Part shown: positions 41,626-53,981 of the stretch, piece by piece
Numbering within the stretch: position 1 is the first letter of the stretch
Layout of the letters: every line of letters starts with the position of its first letter
NCBI GenBank assembly: GCA_963966185.1
Contig: CAWZYM010000322.1
Span: 1-64,000 of the forward strand
Origin: Rhabditoides inermis
Taxonomy: Eukaryota; Nematoda; Chromadorea; Rhabditida; Rhabditidae
DNA: 64,000 nucleotides
Direction: 5' to 3'
Program-made: the position numbers and the translations under genes
Notes under the pieces: model-generated
What the model saw: the letters and a program-made list of their open reading frames with translations, nothing else
Databases searched by the model: none
What the model was told of the DNA's origin: nothing

Positions 41626-43277
41626 CTGGAATAGATGATAGAATAATGTATTTAGAAAATGAAAACACATAATCCAACAAAATCGAAGACCAAAAACTGG
41701 TAAACAATCAGCTGACAACGAACTTCGGTTACGAATCGTTTGAATAACGCAAACATATGTAGATGAATGTAATATACGTATATCTGAGTATTTCATTACA
41801 CAAAACAAATAAACATAAATTACAACAACTGAAAACAACAAATAACAACAACGCAAAAATGACGCCGATGTCTGGTGCATTATGTAGTGTTAGTCAATAC
41901 TGCACAATAGTGCACAACGGAGAAACACTACGGAGCAGCGGAGCAGTGGAGAAGTGGGTGAAGCATTCAACCTTTTATATAAGCATTGTACTTATTACCT
42001 CATAACAAGAGACTGTTGTTACTTATGAAAATTGGTCCGAATTCAACAAAACTAACACTATACCAATACGAACAAACACTTACTTTCACACTTTCTTGTT
42101 TCTTTTTCAAAATCCAATCATTCAGAGTGAACATAACTTTAATTCTATGTATTTGACAATTATATATCTCTTAAACCCCTCGCCACCCAATCACTCCGTC
42201 CTACCAACACGCTTGCCGTCGGCGGTGTCTGTATCTCAATGCACGGATCACCGCGCGAGTGAGTGACAAGGATTAACACTCGGTAGCCACTGATCCCTTC
42301 GCTCCCCCTTGCAAGAAGCCGCGCGAACAAGTGCTACTCGTGTAGACCTACCTGCGGGTGGGCAACATATGGCAGCTACAAGTGGATTAGCTCATTGTCT
42401 CTCCATTAGAGGAATTAGACCTTCCGGCACGCGCCGCCACTTTGATCTGAGAGGATTTACTCTTCCAAGTATCAGAAATTCATTGAATGTCTCGATGATT
42501 GAATGATACGTCTGCGCATATATCTGATTTCACACAAGATCCTGATATTTTTTTTTGGTATTCACCTCATTAGCCCACCCAAACCATCTCGAAACCACAA
42601 CTGAAATCGTTGACGCGCACTTCTCATATTACTCGCCGCTTCAGAAAGTTCATTAAACTGTATCCGCCTATTATTGGAATAAGAGCGGTAGTACACAAAG
42701 CCATGTTCCGATGTGTTTGTACAAATCTAATCACTCTAGGTCAAAGCGTCGCCGCGCCAGCAACATGCATGCATGGCCCGGGGGCACACAGTGAGCCTCG
42801 GTTCGCATCGGCGCCTCTCAATCCGCTATCAGTCGGCACTGCCTTTGAGATACCGGTCCACCCTGTTAATTGAACACAGCATATCCCCGGGCTACCGTAT
42901 ACAACCATATAAAACATGGCGATTGTAACAGTCTCACCATCATGTCTCCTCCTCACACCTCTCACTTCCAATCACTCCTTCCTTTGATTATAGACAGATC
43001 CCGTTCTCTACAGTACACCACTTTCCATTTCCTTATTCTACTTTGCAACTTCAGACTGATCCTCTCTCTCCATTCTCACTATCACCTCCCACCATCTTGA
43101 CTATCTCCCCCCCCTCCTCTCTCTTCCACAGTACTCCTCCCCCTAAGTGGGCGGGGCGTATATGATCTGTCACCACCGCCGCGCATCATTCACACCTATT
43201 CGCCACCCCCAATTCACACCTTTCCATAATTCTATAACTACCGTATACCATTCCCTATCTACAGTACCCGTTACAGT
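41626..43277. other. Divergent intergenic region between EMC10 and the first Pax gene
   Basis: EMC10 runs left and Pax runs right from here. No coding exon recognised. Palindromic atgcatgcatgg occurs at 42766. The words ctacagta, gtatacc and accgtat become frequent from 42895 onward, just upstream of the Pax start. Confidence 0.5.
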
Positions 43278-44356
43278 ATGTCGAGCAGCTCTTCCGAGAA
43301 CTCCTCTCCTCCCACCGCCATCACTTTCAACCACATCCTCGGGCAGGTACGGTAACTACAGTATACAGTATTCCTAGGGATAACACTTTTTTTTTCTGTG
43401 TACAGTAGCAAGTTTCAATGTACAGTAACAGTTTTCTAACTACCGTATACCTAGGGCCGTGTGAACCAGCTGGGTGGAGTGTTCATCAACGGTCGCCCGC
43501 TGCCCCATCACATTCGAGTCAAGATCATCGAGATGGCCTCGTCCGGCATCAAGTGAGTACCGTACCCCCAGTACCATCTACAGTACTCCTCACCCTACCG
43601 TATTCCAGGCCGTGCCAGATCTCTCGTCAGTTGCGCGTCTCGCACGGTGCCGTCTCCAAGATCCTCAATCGATACGCCGAGACCGGCAGCGTCGACCCCG
43701 GACAGGTACTGTAAGATTACTGTATTCACAATTTGAGTACGGTAGCTGTGACCGACTTTCCGGTTATATTTCCATCACGGCATTCCGTTGTTTCGAAAGT
43801 GCGCGGGAAATGAGCATGTGACAAAGCGTAGACGTACCCGGCTGGCTGGCGCCCCGCTGGGTCGGCAAGGCTGCCACTACTGTATCACCAATAATCATAT
43901 CAATCGATAATCAATCAATAGTCGATATTTCAGATCGGTGGTAACCAGCGCTCGCGTCTCTCCGTACAGTCCGTGGAGAAGCACATCACTGTGCTGAAGG
44001 ACGAGAACCCCGGGCTATGCGCCTCCGAGATCCGTCAGATGCTCATTCAGAACGGTACGTCACTTCATTATCACCCCAATCTCCCCTAGCTGGCTCGTAA
44101 CCCTCGTCACCTCACATAAACCGCGCAACACGCTCGTTCACCTCACCCCACCCCGTGTTAATAGCGCGTATTACCGTAACCGAACGCGATAAGGGACCAA
44201 GGTAACCATTTCAGAGCTGTGCTCGCGCACCTCAGCGCCTACAGTGTCGTCCATCAACCGTTTCATCCGCTCCAAGGGCCTGAACAGGGAGCGGAAGTCG
44301 GAGAAGAAACGCCTATCGCACTCCATCGACTCCATCCTAGGCATCAATATAGGTAC

Positions 44357-44408
<52 letters not shown>

Positions 44409-45382
44409 TCTCGAGTAGCCTCGATTCCCGCTCACCGCCACCGCATTTCATTTCTTTTTTCCACTTTCGATTCTCGCTTCCTATTACATGCGTACACTGT
44501 GACATGGGAACACACACCTTTTTCTCCACCCCCAATGTGTCACTTCCGTCGATCGATACATATGCAAATTGACGAGATATGCAAATTCCGCTGCGCGCGA
44601 TTCACAGCGTGACGCCTATCCGTTCCCCGTATCACCTATCCTTATCAGCTACCGTACTCTTCCTTCCGTCTCGTGTCATCTATTGCGTCGCGTTGCGTAT
44701 AAATCAGTACGGGGGTGCGAGTGCGACTCTCTCGATAAAGATCGAACGACCGCACTCACCTCTCCATATATCACACACCTCGCTAATGACGAGAGGGCAA
44801 TAAAACGCGGGGACACGCCGGTTTGCGCGAAATCCACCCCTTCTAATTACCTTGGCGGTCACACTCATTGCGCTAATTACAGACGACTCCAAGTCGAGCT
44901 CTTCCGACGACGACGGCTCCCCCTCCCCGAACTCGGACCGCCCCAACCGCAACCGGACTGCCTTCAGTCGGCAGCAGATCGAGGTACTGTAGCAGCTTAC
45001 CGTAATCTTACCGTAACCCTCCCTGATTCAGGCTCTCGAAGACACTTTCCGCGCCAACACCTATCCGGATGCGGCTGAGAGGGAGGCGCTCTCCAAGCGC
45101 TGTCGGCTCAGCGAGGAGAAGATCATGGTGAGATATCACACTTTGTGCGCGTGTAGTGAGATTTCGCCATCTTGTGCAAGTGTCTTTTGCCAACCATTCT
45201 AATCCATTTCCTTCCAGACGTGGTTCTCGAACCGTCGCGCTCGCTGCAGGAAGCAGCTGCCGGCGGCTCTCCTCTGCCCGGCTCCGCCCACTTCGACCAC
45301 GCCCCCAGCCGTGCCGCTTTTCAACCCCTTTTTCATGCCCCAGCCTCTTCTCTTTCCTGGCATGCTCTATTCTAACGAGTAA
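43278..45382 (+). CDS. Pax3/7: Pax3/7-class transcription factor A (paired domain, octapeptide, homeodomain)
   Basis: Nuclear DNA-binding regulator of the paired/gooseberry/Pax3/7 class, typically acting in segmentation, neural or muscle patterning. Exons 43278-43346, 43455-43552, 43609-43705, 43934-44054, 44215-44352, 44883-44983, 45032-45127 and 45218-45382 sum to 885 nt, 294 residues. Paired domain: residues about 24-150, starting [17 protein letters not shown] and including [19 protein letters not shown]. An octapeptide HSIDSILG (Groucho-binding class) follows. The homeodomain starts [19 protein letters not shown] and ends [13 protein letters not shown] with Ser at position 50, typical of the Paired class. 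Thr replaces the usual Val/Ile before WFSN, exactly at the ATG|ACG exon junction. The short Pro-rich tail has [22 protein letters not shown] lies at 45493-45498. The ATG sits 1 nt past a TTACAG acceptor. Confidence 0.97.
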
Positions 45383-46418
45383 CTACACTAATACTTTGTA
45401 AGTACAGTAATTCTACAGTACTCCTGTGTCCTTGTAAAGCCCTCAGCGATGTCGACGAGTATTGTGTTAAATGAGTCCTTGTATTTTTATGATAATAAAA
45501 CTGATAATGACTATTTTTTTTCTTTATGAAAAAATGCAAAGAAAGGCAAAGAAGAGCAGCTGGCAACTAATCATTGAGAAAGAATAGAAATAACTCACTG
45601 TCGAGATCTCTTTTCTCTATTGTCATAAGATTTTGTCTTCATAGCAGTGCAATCCAGCAACCCACAAAAAGACCTGACTAATATGATAATCTATCGATGG
45701 TATCATAGGTGTGAGGTGTGACCTTCCGGGGGGTGTCTGCGCCGCGTTGCCGCTGCCGTCGCTCCCAGCGGGGTGCTACGCTTGACTAATGACTGGCAAG
45801 TGCAACCACCCCCACCTCCACTGCAATCAACAACGACATCCATCAACCAACTCTTTTCCCACTCACCATACCTGGCAACAATACCATTACGCAACGTATT
45901 AGCCAGATAAGATGTTCCTAATAAGTTTATGGGGTCATATAGGCAAGTTGCAGTGATCATCCAATCCCACGCTCTCGTCAGACCGATTAGTCACTTGCAG
46001 CCGACGAGCGGTGACTCGAAAGAGAGCGATGGAAAAACGAGGGGGGGGATCGCAACTCTCCGCGTCCCAATCACTTCATCACTAATCAACCCGAGTGAGA
46101 AGATGGAGTGAGCGAGACAAAAACGCGCGGCATTTGAGAAATGCCGACGACTCGCGATCGACACGCATTCAACGCATTCCCGAAACAATGAAAATGGAGG
46201 GTCTATGGTTGGAGGCAAGTTTAACTCGTGTATCTTTATGTAAGTTATGACTTTTATAAACAATGGTATTGCAAAAAATGATATGGTAGTGATAGATATG
46301 AATTTTAATCAGTCAGTGCAAAATAAACAGAGGATATGGCGTTAATCAATTCTGCCAAAAAGCATCACGCTCCTACTTCCGTTCCCAGCAAAACGTTCAC
46401 ACACAGTCGTCAAAACGA

Positions 46419-46460
<42 letters not shown>

Positions 46461-48164
46461 CTCTCGCAAAACCGACATGCTATGACGACTTCGGCCCGCT
46501 TCTCACCCATCTAGTGATAAGCCCTATCACCCTATCATTCCCATCACCTACTCCAATCACCTACTCGAATAAAAACGCTAAAACACAGCGGCGCAAATAT
46601 TGGGTTTCGCGAGCGTGGGAAAACGGATCGAAATTGACTGTTGCAGTGTCATTAGGCCAGAGACAGGCAAGAGAGCGTGGTGGTCCGAGAGAGCCAGGGC
46701 GTGAGGGGATACGGTAGCTGAAAGCAGCCGCGAAAGAGATTGACTAATGAGCGAGGCAGTACTTCAAAGCGCTCTCGCTTCTTCGACGCTTGTTACGTTT
46801 TTGTCACATATCTGTGCGCGGGTCTCTTTGATAAGTGATAGGGTGATTGCACACATCCGACCAGTCACTCGCCTCACCAAGCCTTTCGTGAATCTTTGCT
46901 TATAAATTAGTTGATGTTTTAATTTTTTTCTTCATCCTTCCCAGCTCCTATTGTCTGTCGTCCTCGTAAATCACTCATATCACCTATCTGAAACGTATCA
47001 ATTAACACCCGCCGCAAACGTATCTACCGCAATCTCTCAGTCAGCCTGATATCTCGTGTGCCACGGGCCAGCCTCGTAACTCATACTCTATTCGCACCTC
47101 CTTATTCGGCTCCTCTGATCCCAGAAGGATATCGTATATCCCGATCTGCGTATCAGATAAGGGGAGGTGAGAGGGGGCCAAGCGGCGATGCTCCCTCTAC
47201 GATAACACCTTGTCACAGAGGCATGATGAACATGTTATACAGGTGAGATAAGGGGGGATTGGAGGTGTCTTGATGGAGAGGTAAGGATGAGACCACAAGA
47301 GGGTCAAGGGACCGCTAGTTTTCTGTGTGGTATAGGAAAATGGTTTGGGTGAAAGTTCTATTGACATTGTAAGATTAAAAATGTTATCGATTCTTTGTTT
47401 GATAGAGAGGATGAGGCTATGAGGGACCGCTGGTTTGTGATATTTATATATTGTTGCGAAGAGGGAAACCCCGATTGGCATTGGGAATGTAATCGATTTT
47501 TACTTTTTGATTATTTGTAATCATACTAGTGACATCATCACATCACAGCTGTCTGACGTCTTCGTGCCATAAAACATTTCCGTGAAACGTATGTGTGTAC
47601 TCTGAGTTATTAATGTCCATGATATGTTCCCCTCCCAACCACCATACGACATGACCGGACATTGAACAGTCCATAGACACACAGTCTCTCTCTCCCCCCT
47701 CACAAAAACCCTCCTACCGTAGACCCCGGTCAGACAGTCGGCGAGAGAGTGCGCTCTTTGGAGAGGGTCAGTCGTTCTCAAGCGATGCTCGATTGAATGT
47801 GAATTGGATGGGCGTTTAGGGAGAGAGGGGGGGGGAGTGAGAAATCGCTTTCCGTTCAGTCTACAATAGACCGACACCGGCGATACGAAGTGTGCAATCG
47901 CACGCCTCTCCAGTGGCTACCGTACTCTCTTCTCTTGTTCCTGTATTTCCAATATTGATGTGAACTTTCTTCTAAAATTGATATGCCATCATTCGCTCAT
48001 GCTTACATTAGTTACGTGAAACGTACTGTTGTGAAAATTATATGTGTGTGTTTTTCTCAAATTTTTTAATGATGAAATTTTGCTGTGTTCTGATTTCATA
48101 TGATCATAACGTGGTTATTCTGAAACGTAACACCATGTAAAACGTTTCTCTTCAGACACTCTTC
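45383..48164. other. Spacer between the two Pax genes
   Basis: No exon recognised in 2.8 kb. The region has a CT microsatellite at 46418-46455, a GC-rich repeat-poor stretch at 46560-46720, and an imperfect direct repeat at 47284-47400 and 47408-47500 (shared aagggaccgct / gagggaccgct, and gacattg / ggcattg before atcgatt). It is a natural place for shared Pax enhancers, but nothing decisive is visible. Confidence 0.45.
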
Positions 48165-48466
48165 ATGGTGACTCTGATCGAAGACGCTTCTCCTTCCTCA
48201 TCCACTCCCCCTATCATACGTCTGCCCAACTATATCGGACAGGTACTACAGTAAAGGTGTACCGTGAATCCGTATCCAACGTAACACACGGTACCTTTAC
48301 CCAGCTCTAACTATTCTGTACCACCGCTACAGTAATCTGTTCTTATCTACCGTATACCTAGGGTCGGGTGAACCAGCTGGGTGGAGTGTTCATCAACGGC
48401 CGGCCGCTGCCGAAGCAGGTGCGACTGAAGATCATCGAGATGGCCAAGCAAGGAGTCAAGTGAGTG

Positions 48467-48517
<51 letters not shown>

Positions 48518-48535
48518 AGAGAGAGAGAGAGAGAA

Positions 48536-48574
<39 letters not shown>

Positions 48575-49551
48575 GGGGGGGGAATAGGAGAGGGATAGAG
48601 AGAGAGAGAGATGGAGGGAGAGAGAGAGGGAGGGAGGGAGAGGGAGAGAGAGAGGGGGAGAGAGATAGGGAGGGAGGATTAGACAAAACAAGACAGACAG
48701 TACACAAGCGAGTAAGGACATCCACAACCATACTGACATACGCTTCACAATGCACTCTTACATGCAATTCCTTGCATACAATAATAATGACATGTTACCA
48801 AATGCTATCATATCGCTAAAAACAACAATTCATCACAACACAATCACGCATACGTTTCACTCGATTTTTAATCTCATAGAAAACGGAGATACCCAATGTC
48901 ATAGCATTACTCTTTCAGACATCAAAGCGCACACTGTGCACACTTACGTTTCACTCAGTTCTCATATCTCACAGGAAACAGAAAGAACCAATCAGAGTTC
49001 TGACTTCACTCAGAGATTTATCCGGAATCATTATTTAACTGACATTGCAAGAGAGAGCCAATATCATAGTACTCTCAATAATTAATAGCTCTCTTGCAGA
49101 CCCCGTGTCAGTGATACCGGGCACACTTACGTTTCACTCGATTCTTAAACCTCACAGGAAACGGAGATTCCCAATGTCATATCACTACTAGCTTTTTCCA
49201 TCTGCTTGCCAACCCAGTCACGCGCATTCATGTTGTGATTGTGATGTCATATTCGTCAGTAAAAAATAACTTGTACTCGAAAGTGAATAGCTCTCTTTGC
49301 AGACCGTGTCAGATCTCTCGCCATCTGCGCGTCTCACACGGCTGTGTCTCGAAGATACTCTACAGATACGCCGACACCGGGTCGGCACTGCCCGGACAGG
49401 TAGGGAGGGGAGGGAGAGAGGGAGGGAAGGGGGGGGGAGAGAGAAAGAGGGAGAGAGAGAAGAAGAGAGAGAAAGAGAGAGAGAGAGGGGGGCAGAGGGA
49501 GAGAGATGAGAGAGAGAGGGAGGGAGGGAGGGAGGGAGAGAGAGAGGGAGA

Positions 49552-49597
<46 letters not shown>

Positions 49598-52500
49598 TGA
49601 AGAGGAGGGAGACTTTCTTTAAGATCGGTGGCTACCAGAACCGCCGTCCTCTCGACCCCGAAATCGAAGCTGAAATCACGCAGTGGAAGGTATTTTTTTT
49701 TGTATTTGTTCGATATGTTTCAGCTTCTGTTTATCAAAAACTCAAACCCGATTCTGCCAATCAGATCGTGTTTCGAGAAGGCTTGAGTATTACGCTTCAC
49801 AACCCAATTAGCCATCACGCATATTCAGCCTGTATGCTCCATAAAACATCCGTTTCATCCAACTTCATGTATCATGCCGATGAGCAAATTGATGTTAAGA
49901 CCAGGCTAGGAAAACAATGAGTGAGAAAAACAACTATTTCAAATGTTCTCCCAGATGTGCGACGCCTCTCTCACAGCAGTGGATGCGCGCCGGCGACTGC
50001 TCGAGACAGGCAGGTCAGCTGGTCCTATCCATACGTTTCAATCAATCAATCAATCGTTTATCATGATGATATAAAGCATATACAGTAGTGCCTAAGATGC
50101 CAGATATACATACATAGGCTATGTATGCATATCTCGCATCATACGTTTCATCCATGCGATATAGTCGTGTTAGCAGATAGTGAAGCGATTCGATCAACTT
50201 TAAAGAGAAAACCCTGTGTTTCACGCTTTACGAGTTCTGAGACTGTATCATAACTACCGTATCCCAGATGTTCCCGCTCGACGCTGCCCTCTCTGCCCGC
50301 TATTCGACGGGTGTTGGATAAGGAACCACCACCGAGAGAGGAGAAGAGGAGGGGAATCAAGCACAGCATAGAGCAGATACTCAGGACAGGTCAGTCCTGA
50401 TGTGTTTTTGAACGATTGTCGCACTTTTCCAACCGATCATTACGCGTTATGATAATTGATGAGTTAGAATAACTACATAACTGCAATACAACATGACCGT
50501 TTCTCACTTGTCTGAAGAGTGAGAAAGAGAGCCTGTTGACATATGTCTGCACTGAATTCATTTCAGTCCTTTTGCTCAATTGACACAACAGTACGAACAA
50601 ACTACGTTTTTCTTTGTAGTACTTTCGAAATATAATGCGTTCTGTAGTGTAGTCACTCTATGCGAATCCACATAAATGGTAGAAGAGTGATAGTAGTGAC
50701 TAGATATCAACCTATGAGAGTAGTTGGTGAAGTGTGAGCCATGTCGTGAAAATTAGGCAAAAAAGTCTGAAACGCGCACTCGACTTTTTATCGAACGCAT
50801 GTGCTGATCAGAAAAGCAATGGCGCGTGTCAAAGACGAGTCGAGGAACGTATTCTAAAACGTATTGATGTACTGTAATTTCATCTGCAAAAACCTCCAAA
50901 TCGTTTGGTTGCTATTCATTCCCTAATCAAAGGGGCAATGGCGCGTGTCGGAATTCGCGAGAAACGGAGTGACAATGGGAAGAGTGACGAGAAAAGTGGA
51001 GAGATTATAAGATGGCACGCTTTGGAAAGAACCTATGGAACACGCGCAAATTACATGGGCGTGTGTGGGTGTGACCGTCGCACCTTCCCTCACTTTGAAA
51101 GTTCACAGGGATAAATTTTTTTCTAGAAGTTTCAGCTAACTGATGAGTGATTTGAACTCGAATCAATTTTTCAATAATATCTCAGCCTAGCAATCATTGG
51201 CTGTTCACTCAATTTGTTGAATGTTGGTTAGAAAATTTTCAGGAAAAACATAGCAATGTGTAGCTTAGTAGTTTGTGGAGAATCGACAATCTTGAGGAAT
51301 TGAACAGTTTTCGCAATGCCACGTTAATTATCATTTTGTGAAACGTATTGCTTAAAGTCGTATGGAAAAAAAAGAAAAAAAATTGAAATACAAAATAACA
51401 ACACATATTATGTGCACACTTACAGACCGTTCGTCTTTGTTTCCATTTTACACTCATCAAATAAATAATCCGGTTTTTTTTGCAGATCCTTGCTCGTCTT
51501 CCCGCCACGCGGTGCGCAGCTCGTTCACTATGCAGCAGCAGACACTACTCGGTGGGCTCTCTATCTCTCTCTCTCTATCTCTCTTCCTCTCTCTCCCTCT
51601 CTCTCCCTTTCTCTCCCTCTCCCCCCCCCTCTCTCTCTCTCTCTCTGTCTCTCTCTCTTTCTCTAACCTCCCCTCTCTCTCCCTTTCTCTCTCCTATCTC
51701 TCTCTCTTCCTCTCCCTCTCCCTTTCTTTCTCGCTTTCCTTCTCTCTCTCCCTCCCTCCCTCCCTTCCTCCCTCCTTCCCTCCCTCCCTCTTTCTCTCTC
51801 TCTCTCCCTCCCCCTCTTCTCCCTATATCTCTCTCCTTTACTTTCTCGAGAGGGGTCGAAGGAAGACTATGACACTACACCAACCACATAGTTTCATGAG
51901 AGTACCAAGTAATTTATTAATAACTCCCTCTTCTAGAATCCTCCTTCGCCTCCCGCCCCTACCCAGACGCGTCCGAGAGAGCGGCCATAGGACAGAGGAC
52001 GGGGCTCAGTGAGGAGAGAGTGCAGGTGAATTTATTGATGTTCTATATATGATTATTTGATATGCATGTATTGTCGGTCCGTATCCCTGCAACTCGGTAC
52101 AACTGCTCTTCTTTTCTGAAACGATCGAACTTTTGAAGTTGTTAGCTGTTACATTAGAGAGGGCGCGCCAGCGCCCTCTCGTTTGTACTGGATGTCCCCG
52201 CGCGCTAGAATGCTCAAAAACGACTTTTCCCGGATGAAGCACTTTTCCTCATTTTGAAGTGATTTTCACTGTTACATTGCATTCACATCTCTATTCGATA
52301 GAGCTATAGAAAGTTGTATTGAATTTGATTGAAGTTGAAGCGAGATACGGAGAGTCCGCATTCGAGTGCGGATTGAGATTGGTGTCGGTCGCTCGGGCGG
52401 GCGGGCGCTCGGGCGGGCGGGCGTCGGACAATCGCTTTCGCCCCGCCCCCTCTGTGTGTGAGTGAGAGAGAGAGAGAGATAGGCGAATAGCGGGTGCGCG

Positions 52501-53546
52501 TCGGTATCCTCGCAGCGAATCGCGAACGTGTATGAAAATGTAATTTTGTGAAACAAAACTTAAGAAAAGGACAGATATTATCTTTCAAAAGTACTTCCAA
52601 GTAAAAAGTAGTTGGTTTGTACTGTTGTCTCAGTTGAGCAAAAGGACTGACATGTTTTCAATGGAGACATGTTCAAACAGGCTCTCAGCATTATTCAACG
52701 TGTTATGTTACAACAGAAGTTGTGCTTTTAGATAATAACTGCATAACTTTGTGAACGCGTTCATTATAATATGGCCGCTTTGCACTGGTATGAGAGAGAG
52801 ACAGCCTGTTGGCACATGTCTCCATTGAAAACATGTCAGTCAATTTGCTCAACTGAGACAACAGTACAAACCAACTACTTTTTACTTGGAAGTACTTTTG
52901 AAAGATAATGTGTTTTGAATTCTTTTCTCTTTTCTCCTACCTACACGTTTCACTGACACATTTACCTTAAAAAAGAAGGATGTATGCAGATAAAGACACG
53001 GTCTCTCTGTTGCAACTCCACTGTACTTGCTCGCTAGACCATGGCTCATGGCTCATTGAACGTTGAACGCAAAAAAGGTTCGCATCATTAGCACGTTTCT
53101 GCATGAGTTTCTTGTTTTTTATCAGTTATTTTTAGTTTTTGTTATATCTTTACAATAATTTACATAGTTTAGGTAAATTACTATTTACGTAATTCACTTG
53201 ATTCACGTATTTAAATTAGGTAAATAATTAAATAGGTAATTAATTGTGATTTACAGGTGTGGTTCTCGAATCGCCGGGCACGCAGTCGAAAAACAGCCGT
53301 CGGAGCGCCCTATATGCTCCCGGAAACCAGTGCGAGAGTGAGTTTACAAACCAATGGACGATTAGTATTTTATGTGGGTTTTTTTTCGAAACGTGCGTGA
53401 TTCAGGCGCCGCTTCCTCCGCCGCTTCCTCTCTGGCCGTTCTTCCCTCTCCCTCCCTTCCCCCTTCTCCCACCGATCCCCGACTTCTTCTCGGATCTAGC
53501 CAACAACAATCAGTTCTTCAATATGTTCGCGTATCCGATGCTGTGA
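48165..53546 (+). CDS. Pax3/7: Pax3/7-class transcription factor B, divergent paralogue
   Basis: Second paired-class regulator, same strand, 2.8 kb after the first. Exons 48165-48242, 48362-48459, 49303-49399, 49624-49689, 49955-50013, 50268-50389, 51486-51551, 51937-52025, 53257-53337 and 53406-53546 sum to 897 nt, 298 residues. The N-terminal paired subdomain is conserved ([36 protein letters not shown]). The C-terminal subdomain is diverged ([20 protein letters not shown]) but ends with the expected [18 protein letters not shown]. The octapeptide is degraded to HSIEQILR. The homeodomain keeps [15 protein letters not shown] with Ser50. The tail is Pro/Phe-rich and ends [10 protein letters not shown]. 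Intron positions 1 to 3 match gene A; the coding RED region is split once more. The ATG lies 9 nt past a CTCTTCAG acceptor. One intron acceptor is the unusual TTTAAG (49623). Confidence 0.95.
48468..48690. repeat. (GA)n-rich tract
   Basis: Imperfect GA/GGA purine run immediately after the exon-2 donor of Pax gene B, followed downstream by three related copies of a tacgtttcactcg block (48848, 48948, 49125). Confidence 0.95.
49400..49610. repeat. Purine-only intron of Pax gene B
   Basis: The 224-bp intron 3 is almost entirely A and G, with G-runs near the donor. It lacks a normal polypyrimidine tract except for gactttcttt right before the acceptor at 49623. Confidence 0.9.
50455..50640. repeat. 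Solo half of the foldback family found at 52577
   Basis: 50530-50637 resembles the right arm at 52803-52909 (shared cctgttg, catatgtct, ttttgctcaa, acaacagtac, aacta, agtactttcgaaa), and the preceding gaataactacataac matches its spacer side. No matching left arm is present. It lies in a Pax gene B intron. Confidence 0.7.
51552..51835. repeat. (CT)n-rich microsatellite tract
   Basis: Long CT/CCT pyrimidine stretch in the intron that splits the Pax B homeodomain, directly after the donor at 51552. Ser/Leu/Pro open frames across it are not genes. Confidence 0.95.
52577..52909. mobile_element. Foldback element with 107-bp arms
   Basis: 52577-52683 and 52803-52909 are near-perfect reverse complements (left attatctttcaaaagtactt, right ending agtacttttgaaagataat) around a 119-bp spacer. 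The arms differ by a few bases, including aaagga versus aattga. It has no open frame and lies in a Pax B intron between the last two homeodomain exons. Confidence 0.85.
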
Positions 53547-53939
53547 TTATGATTTGCACATTGAATCGTATCGCTTTTACTAATCGACTAACCGACTAAC
53601 ACGTGTAATAACAAATTATGATGCTAACACTAACTAACGCGCTAACATAACCGTGCCGATCTCATCGAAAACCCCAAATGTGTATGTTTGACAATTCATT
53701 TTCGGAAAACTTGTGCCTCTTGTGTGATGATGATAAAGTGTCGATTCGTTTCACCACCCAATCAAGAAAGTAGCCGGGGGCGGATTTATACTCCCGGATT
53801 TACGGAAGAGATCCGCTAAAGTCGAACACGCGAACGCGACCGAATCCCTCTCTTATCCGCCTACAGTAGTCGGCGAAATCCATTTTGATTACTTACTCTT
53901 GTTTCAATCGAGTATCGTTCTCGCACACATGACATGGGC

Positions 53940-53981
<42 letters not shown>

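Noticed and set aside
53372..53599. Alternative open frame over the last Pax B exon reading Gly-Ala-Ala-Ser-Ser
   Set aside because: The frame that continues from the homeodomain through the 53337/53406 junction gives the Pro/Phe-rich tail and a stop at 53546, with total exon length divisible by three.
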